Positions 58,347 through 64,000 of a stretch of DNA of 64,000 nt are shown one piece after another; the first letter of the stretch is position 1; each line of letters begins with the position of its first letter. Location: positions 1,572,365 to 1,636,364 of the forward strand of contig NC_037674.1 of the NCBI RefSeq assembly GCF_003255815.1, in the 5' to 3' direction. Under the pieces are notes generated by a model, which was not told the DNA's origin, searched no databases, and saw only the letters and a program-made list of their open reading frames with translations. Source of the stretch: Theropithecus gelada. Its lineage: Eukaryota > Chordata > Mammalia > Primates > Cercopithecidae. Both the position numbers and the translations under genes were made by a program.

Positions 58347-58557
58347 GATATCTTCCTACTGTGTCCCCACACAGAGGAAGGGACAAGACAGTTTTCTGAG
58401 GTCCCTTTTATAAAGACACTAATCCCATGTGTGGGGCCTCCACCCTCATGACAATCCCCTTTCCAAAGGACACACTTCCTAATATCACCACCTTGGGAGT
58501 TAGGATTTCAACTGATGAATTTTGGGGGAGACACAAAATTCAGTCCACAACATATAC
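58347..58557 (-). mobile_element. MLT1-type LTR fragment, antisense
   Basis: 'taaagacactaatcccatg', 'ggggcctccaccctcatgac', 'cctaatatcaccaccttgg' and 'caaaattcagtccacaac' follow the reverse order of an MLT1 LTR. Confidence 0.75.
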
Positions 58558-61500
58558 TATTCATCAAAACACGTATCCATTATAAATAATGGCAAATTCA
58601 CTATAGTTTGTCTTCTGGATGGACATTGATATCCATCCAGATGCATTTTAGAGGGACATGACCTCAATAAAAAAAAAATAAAATCAATAAAACAACATTT
58701 CTTCCGAAATTCTAAATAGCCAGTACATTTAGGTCAGGTTTAATCATTACCTAAAGTGACTGAAATCAGGAGAGTCAACAATTGTAGCTTGTCTAGAGTC
58801 TTTTGCTTTGGAATTAAAGTCTATAGAATTTAAGGCAAATGTAAAAAGCAGCTGCGCTATGGTCATCCAATAAATACACAGAATTTGTGGACTGAGTCCT
58901 ATTGCCTCAATTTATCTGGTTACACCTGGCATTGTATTGACATTTATGTGCTAGAGTTAACAGCGGTTTAAATCTGACCATATTTGGATCATTTTCCCCT
59001 TACCATATATAATGGATAAATCTCTTCCTCTCATGAGTTTAAAAACTACATAATTTGCAATAGCAGGACCATGATATTAAACATCATATTATAAGCAAAA
59101 TACGTACAGCTATTGGTAATAAATTGTAACACTTAATATATAGTAATCAGTGGTAACACTGTATGACGACTATAAGTAATTTCATTGTAATTATAGAGCA
59201 TTAGTTTATAACGTAAGAAACAATAGTATTATAATTAAATTTTAAAAGTTGATGAAAATAATGTATGGTCATCCACTTGGAAACAAAATACCCAAGAAAA
59301 AAAAACAGCCCCCTTCAGGACGTCTGAATCTTAAGAACTCAGCTGCTTCCACATTACCGTGTTTAGGTATTCGAGGGAATCTCATTCTCCCGGGCAAATG
59401 AGGGCTTCACAGCTTTACTGTTAGTAAAACCCAGAGATCCTCCTAAGATCCCCCGAGGTGCTGTCTCATCCTAGGAACAGCAGGACAACGGGCAAGGCAA
59501 TGGCGTGTGGCTGCCCTGCCACCTCCCAGGTGGAGGGCGTTGGCTGGAGACCTGAACAGCCCTTCTACGAGAACAGGCTGTTTCTGCGAGGAAGGGACAG
59601 TAATTTCACCCACCCTCGGCAAGCAGGGGAGAATGCAGTTTGGGGTCGCCGGGGGCCTCAGGGACAGAGTTTCAGGCATGAGCACAGAAGGAGGAGGAAA
59701 CAGCTCAAAGCAAACGCCTTTCTTCATACAGGAAGTAAAATATTGTGTCTTTTCGCTACAGCTAATCTCTTTGTGTGTCATCAAAGAACATGCGGAGACT
59801 ATCTCAGTCCATGCCCAATATAGAGACTAAATCTCACTTCAAAATCTGCATATACATAGGTATCAGAACTGCATGTACCAGAGATTAAATTTAAATCTTT
59901 TTCCGCTACCAAAAAGACGTGTGTTTCCTCTCTGCTTTTGGAAAGGCCCGTCTCGGAACAGAATAGAGAAACCCACTTATAATAGGTCTTATTCAACATA
60001 TTTCAGACAACATCACAGGCATCTGATGTATTATCTAATTAATCCACAATCGACCCATCTACAATAGGGTTTAACAAATACAAAAACAGAGGCCCAGGGA
60101 GGGCACACAGGTGGACACGACCTTTCATCCCTTCTCACTGTGCCCCTCCCAGAGCCCCGCTCTTCTCCTGGGCTAGCAGCGTGCACACATCACTCATTCT
60201 TTCTTACTCCTCTCAGGGAGTTAACTATGAGCTATTGCACTAAACACATCTACCCGTTTATGCATTTCTGATGTAATTCTTAAATATATTTGATGGGTGT
60301 TTTTATTGTGCCCGCTTTTCAAATAAGGGAAACGAAAAGTGTCATGTTCAATACTTGGGAGGGAGCATTTCCCCCGGGTTTGGCTTATTCCGTGACCACG
60401 ATCACCGGCCCCGCTGGGTGTGTGGCTTTCATTACTACGGTCGGTCCCCAGCTCGGGGGAATGATCGGTAAGGCTGCTGGGAAGGAACTGAGCTCCCAAG
60501 TTAGAAGCTGTAAGATTAGAAACTGGAAGAAACTAATACAAACAGTGTGAAGCACAGACAGCTAGCAGGTGCTCCAGGAAGATAGTGAAATTCTAAGACT
60601 GTATGAGGGTTTAAATAAATGAAGCTCGGATTTGTGTGACTGTAGTCTGTGGACCCATGTAACGCGAAAGCAGGAACTACCTGAAGGCAAAGATGCCTCA
60701 GCAGCTGGGCTGCCTACATAATTGGTGGGGTCCAGCACAAAATGAAAATGCTCCTTAATCCAAAACTGTCATGAACATCAAGAGAGAGACACCAGAGCAT
60801 TAAAGCCAACGCTGCGTGTGCAGGAGACGCACGCTCACGCAGCCACCCTGCCCGAAGGCAGCTCAGCACTTCCTGGGAATCTCTGAGCTTGCAAAGCTGC
60901 ATCTTTCTCTAGTGTCCGAGTACTGACTTCCTCTAACAGGCTACACATCCGAGGCTCACAGAGCACCCTAGCTTGGTGGGCAGCAGGCCCCAGGGTAGCC
61001 CTCAAACACACAGAGGAAAGTCAGGACCTGGCTGTCGCAGAAGAATCCAACTTCCATCCACTTGCAGGGGGAGGGAGGGAAGGAGAGGGAGATACAGTCA
61101 GAGATGGTCAGGGTTAGGAGGACCAGGGCCCAGTGCCTTGGACTCTGAGCTGAGGTTGCCACGACCTGGCACAGAAGCCACATGATGGTGACATAGTTAA
61201 TCCCCCACATCTCGCGGGAGGGATTTAAGTTTAAGGAAATTTCAAATGGTCATTGGAGACATCTTTCTTTTTGAAGGAAACTGACAATGCCTGCCCTCCC
61301 ATGGGCAGCTGACTGATGTTATGATTTGATGATTTGATGCTATTAGTTCCAATGGTGGTTTCGGGGGATCGAAACCTGCCTGTTTTTCTCAGACACCTAA
61401 GATCTTCCTAAGACCATGGGGGACGGGTGGAAGAGCGAAGCCCCAGCCACCTGCCTGCAGGCCCTCTGGAGGACTGAGGTCAGCTGCTGGGACTGTGGGC

Positions 61501-63534
61501 TCCTCTGCCGAGTTCCCAGCTGGCTCCTGCTGCAGGGGCCAGATGAACTCCCCGTTGCAGAACAGATCCATGTCTACCTAGTCTGCTCATGAGGTGGGCC
61601 GGGAGCCTGGCACCTAGAGCTTGCATCTCCCCAGAGATTCTGTCTGGACGTTCTGGATCAGAGGGTGGGCTGGCACACAAACCGTGTCAGGGGCACCTCT
61701 CAGGGAAAGGAAGCCTGGGCCTCCACACCCTCTTCAGAGTAAACGAGCATATGAGAGGCTCACGGGACAGTGAGGTGCGGTCCTCCAGCAGGCACGGGGC
61801 CCTTGTACTCACCCGCTGCAGCACCCCTTGCTGGGGCCTCTCTCTAGGCCGGAGAAGGATGGAGCCCTCTCCAGACTCCCTGAGCCACAGCAGCCCTCCC
61901 TCACCGACTATCTGTTCCAACTTGCCTGGATGCAAACGACCTACTCTCAATGCATTTTCTGGGACCCTTGCTCATCAGAGTCTCCCGTTTTCTGTAATTC
62001 AGTTACTTCACAAATTAAATTTTTGTCTAGATTCAAAACATTTAGCAAAATGACCACCAGTTAGAACTTAATAGATCCAAATAAAGATAAAGTACACAAT
62101 TAAAGGTTGTCTCCTAGACTGAGGTAATCCATCCTGATTCCATTTTTAGCCCAGAAATAGATTCACACTGTCTCTCCCAGATTAGCAAAGTCGGCAGCCA
62201 CCCAACAGCAAAGACAGTATCATTTTCAGCTTGTCCTTTTAACATCGACCTGACCATGAGTCTCAGACACTAAAAATTAACTGGTTTATAAGGATGCTTG
62301 CGAGGTATAAATTTGAAAAATGTTAAACTGTGCATTGCCAAATAGGTCTCAAGTATTAAACATTCCCTTTCTTACTCAACAAAGTTGATACAAAGGGAAC
62401 AGCCCTTGACTTTCAGCTGAAGTTTTCATATGTCACAGATTTGTGAGAACCAAGAATCATGAACACATATCTGATTTTCACAATTAACTATGATATGACG
62501 TTAGGGCTCCCTGTAAGCCAGGCTATGGGGTACACATTTTTAATCAAAATGATAGTCAGTGAACATGAATTACAGTAATGAAGGTGCTGGGCCTCATCCT
62601 ATTCAGTGATTCTACAGATAATGATGAGACCTGCGAGGGTGATCTCTTTCCGTTCCCAAACATGCATAGTGCACCCTGGACTGCTAATTCCCCAATCATG
62701 TCAGCAGTATGACAACTGTAAGGCTGGGAAGTCTCAGGGAATGTGGAACATTTGGCCAGAATGTTCCCTCAGAACACAGCGGCCTGAAGATACCCTATAT
62801 GTTGGATTTAAAACGAGTACGTGGTGGTTTATCTCCGGAGAGGAAACCAGCAGGAAAAATTATGCAACAACTAGCTGAGCAAGCAACTGACACCATATGT
62901 TCCCACTGCAGACGTTATCTTACATCGTCTTTCACTCTCCCAGAGTATTAAAGAACAGAGTCATTCAAGAGAGATTTTAAATAAATAATTAAACCGATAA
63001 AACAAGAAACAAGTACGGTGGCAGTAACACTTCATTTGATACCACTTTGTCTGAAAACATCAAACTCCGCTAAGTGTCTGAGAGCCGCAGATGTGCCTGA
63101 TTATATTCTACCTCCAAAAGAAAAAGCTGCAAGACAATGGCAAAATGAACATTCTCTTCCTCTCCAGGAGTGGACTGACGTTTTAAAGGTGTGTGCCCAT
63201 TTTCAGACCTCCAAAAAAGATACCTCGCGCATCCAAAAGGGATGCAACACCAACACGCCGTGACTTTGAAACTGGAGTTGAACGAATTTGCCGTCAATAC
63301 ATGACAGAGCGACAGAAGTGGGCAGGATGGCATTTCTCTTGCGATACAAAGCTGTGAATGAAAGACGGACGAGGCAGTAGGAAACGCGCACAGAGCTAAC
63401 GGTACGGGAGACCGACCACACACAGATCGGCACAGGCGAGGGAAGACCCACGGCTGTCTTCATGCAGCTGGAGAATACAGGAGTGAGCCAGGAGACACTA
63501 AGTAAGCGGAAACAAGCTAAAGAAGTATATAAGG
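58558..63534. other. Long unassigned stretch
   Basis: Nearly 5 kb without recognisable gene or young repeat. 58.6-59.3 kb is AT-rich; 59.4-61.9 kb has higher GC. 60080-60110 may be an L2/MIR scrap. 61065-61095 has GGGA units. Frames are below 155 codons and overlap in opposite phases. Confidence 0.35.
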
Positions 63535-63832
63535 GGCCAGGCACGGTGCCTCATGCCAGTAATCCCAGCACTTCAGGAGGCCAAGGCAGGCGGATCACCT
63601 GAGGTCAGGAGTTCAAGACCAGCCTGACCAACATGGAGAAACCAGTCTCTACTAAAAATACAAAAATTAGCCAGGTATAGTGACGCATGCCTGTAATCCC
63701 AGCTACTCGGGAGGCTGGGGCAGGAGAATCGCTTGAACCCGGGAGACGGAGGTTGCAGTGAGCTGAGATCACCCCATTGTACTCGACAGCCTGGGCAACA
63801 AGAGTGAAACTCCATCTCAAAAAAAAAAAAAA
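63535..63832 (+). mobile_element. Alu SINE (AluS-like), sense
   Basis: 'ggccaggcacggtgcctca' to an A tail of about 15. The flanks agtatataagg (63524) and agtatgtaagg (about 63833) form a target duplication with one mismatch. Confidence 0.96.
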
Positions 63833-64000
63833 AGTATGTAAGGATTCAAGGACATCCCTTCCCTCGCCCCTTCACACTTCCGTGACGCTTCCGTTGGAAC
63901 TCAGAGCTCTCTGCAGTTCTCACGTCTGCCCACACTCTCCTCTGGCACAGTAAACATAATTAGTATCACCATGTGCAGGTGAAGAGGCTGAGCCAGTGTT

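Overview
The window reads as ordinary nuclear DNA from a catarrhine primate, most likely human or another ape. It holds many Alu SINEs, including AluY-type copies with 'gcgtgaacccgggaggcgg'-like diagnostics, one full-length primate LINE-1 (L1PA class), much older L1M, L2 and MIR fragments, MaLR LTRs and fossil DNA transposons. I found no host protein-coding exon, tRNA, rRNA or CRISPR array. Almost every long open frame is an L1 remnant, a shadow of one, a low-complexity artefact, or a frame that opens on TTG or GTG with no ATG.

Layout. 1-1.4 kb is unassigned sequence with a 64-bp tandem duplication, followed by a small DNA-transposon relic. About 1.64-10.45 kb is a nested stack: an old L1M on the minus strand interrupted by an Alu, by a full-length L1PA (about 3,563-9,724, minus strand, with an exact 15-bp target-site duplication) and by an MLT1-type LTR. 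10.4-17.8 kb holds two Alus, a purine tract, L2/MIR/L1 fragments and unassigned sequence. 17.9-19.8 kb is an old L1M on the plus strand split by a Tigger-class transposon. 20.46-21.3 kb is CpG-dense and runs directly into about 1.4 kb of CA-rich repeat (21.3-22.7 kb) with higher-order periodicity. 23-46 kb is mostly unassigned with scattered Alus, MaLR LTRs and a clean MST/THE1-type solo LTR (36,784-37,147). It also contains a 46-bp minisatellite (39.43-39.57 kb) and a guanine-rich repeat (45.9 kb). At 46.76 and 48.36 kb lie two copies, about 97% identical, of a roughly 367-bp segment. 53.8-58.6 kb is repeat-dense: Alus, a TA-flanked mariner-type element, a 36-bp minisatellite, an L1PB/L1MA-type fragment with an AluS inside it, and a MER1A-like hAT element. 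58.6-64 kb is mostly unassigned and ends with one Alu.

There is no operon-like cooperation here. The interest lies in the order of the transposon layers, the specific lesions that killed the full-length L1, a possible CpG-island promoter beside a CA-repeat block, and a recent local duplication. Family names are from memory of consensus sequences. No database search was possible, so subfamily labels are provisional.
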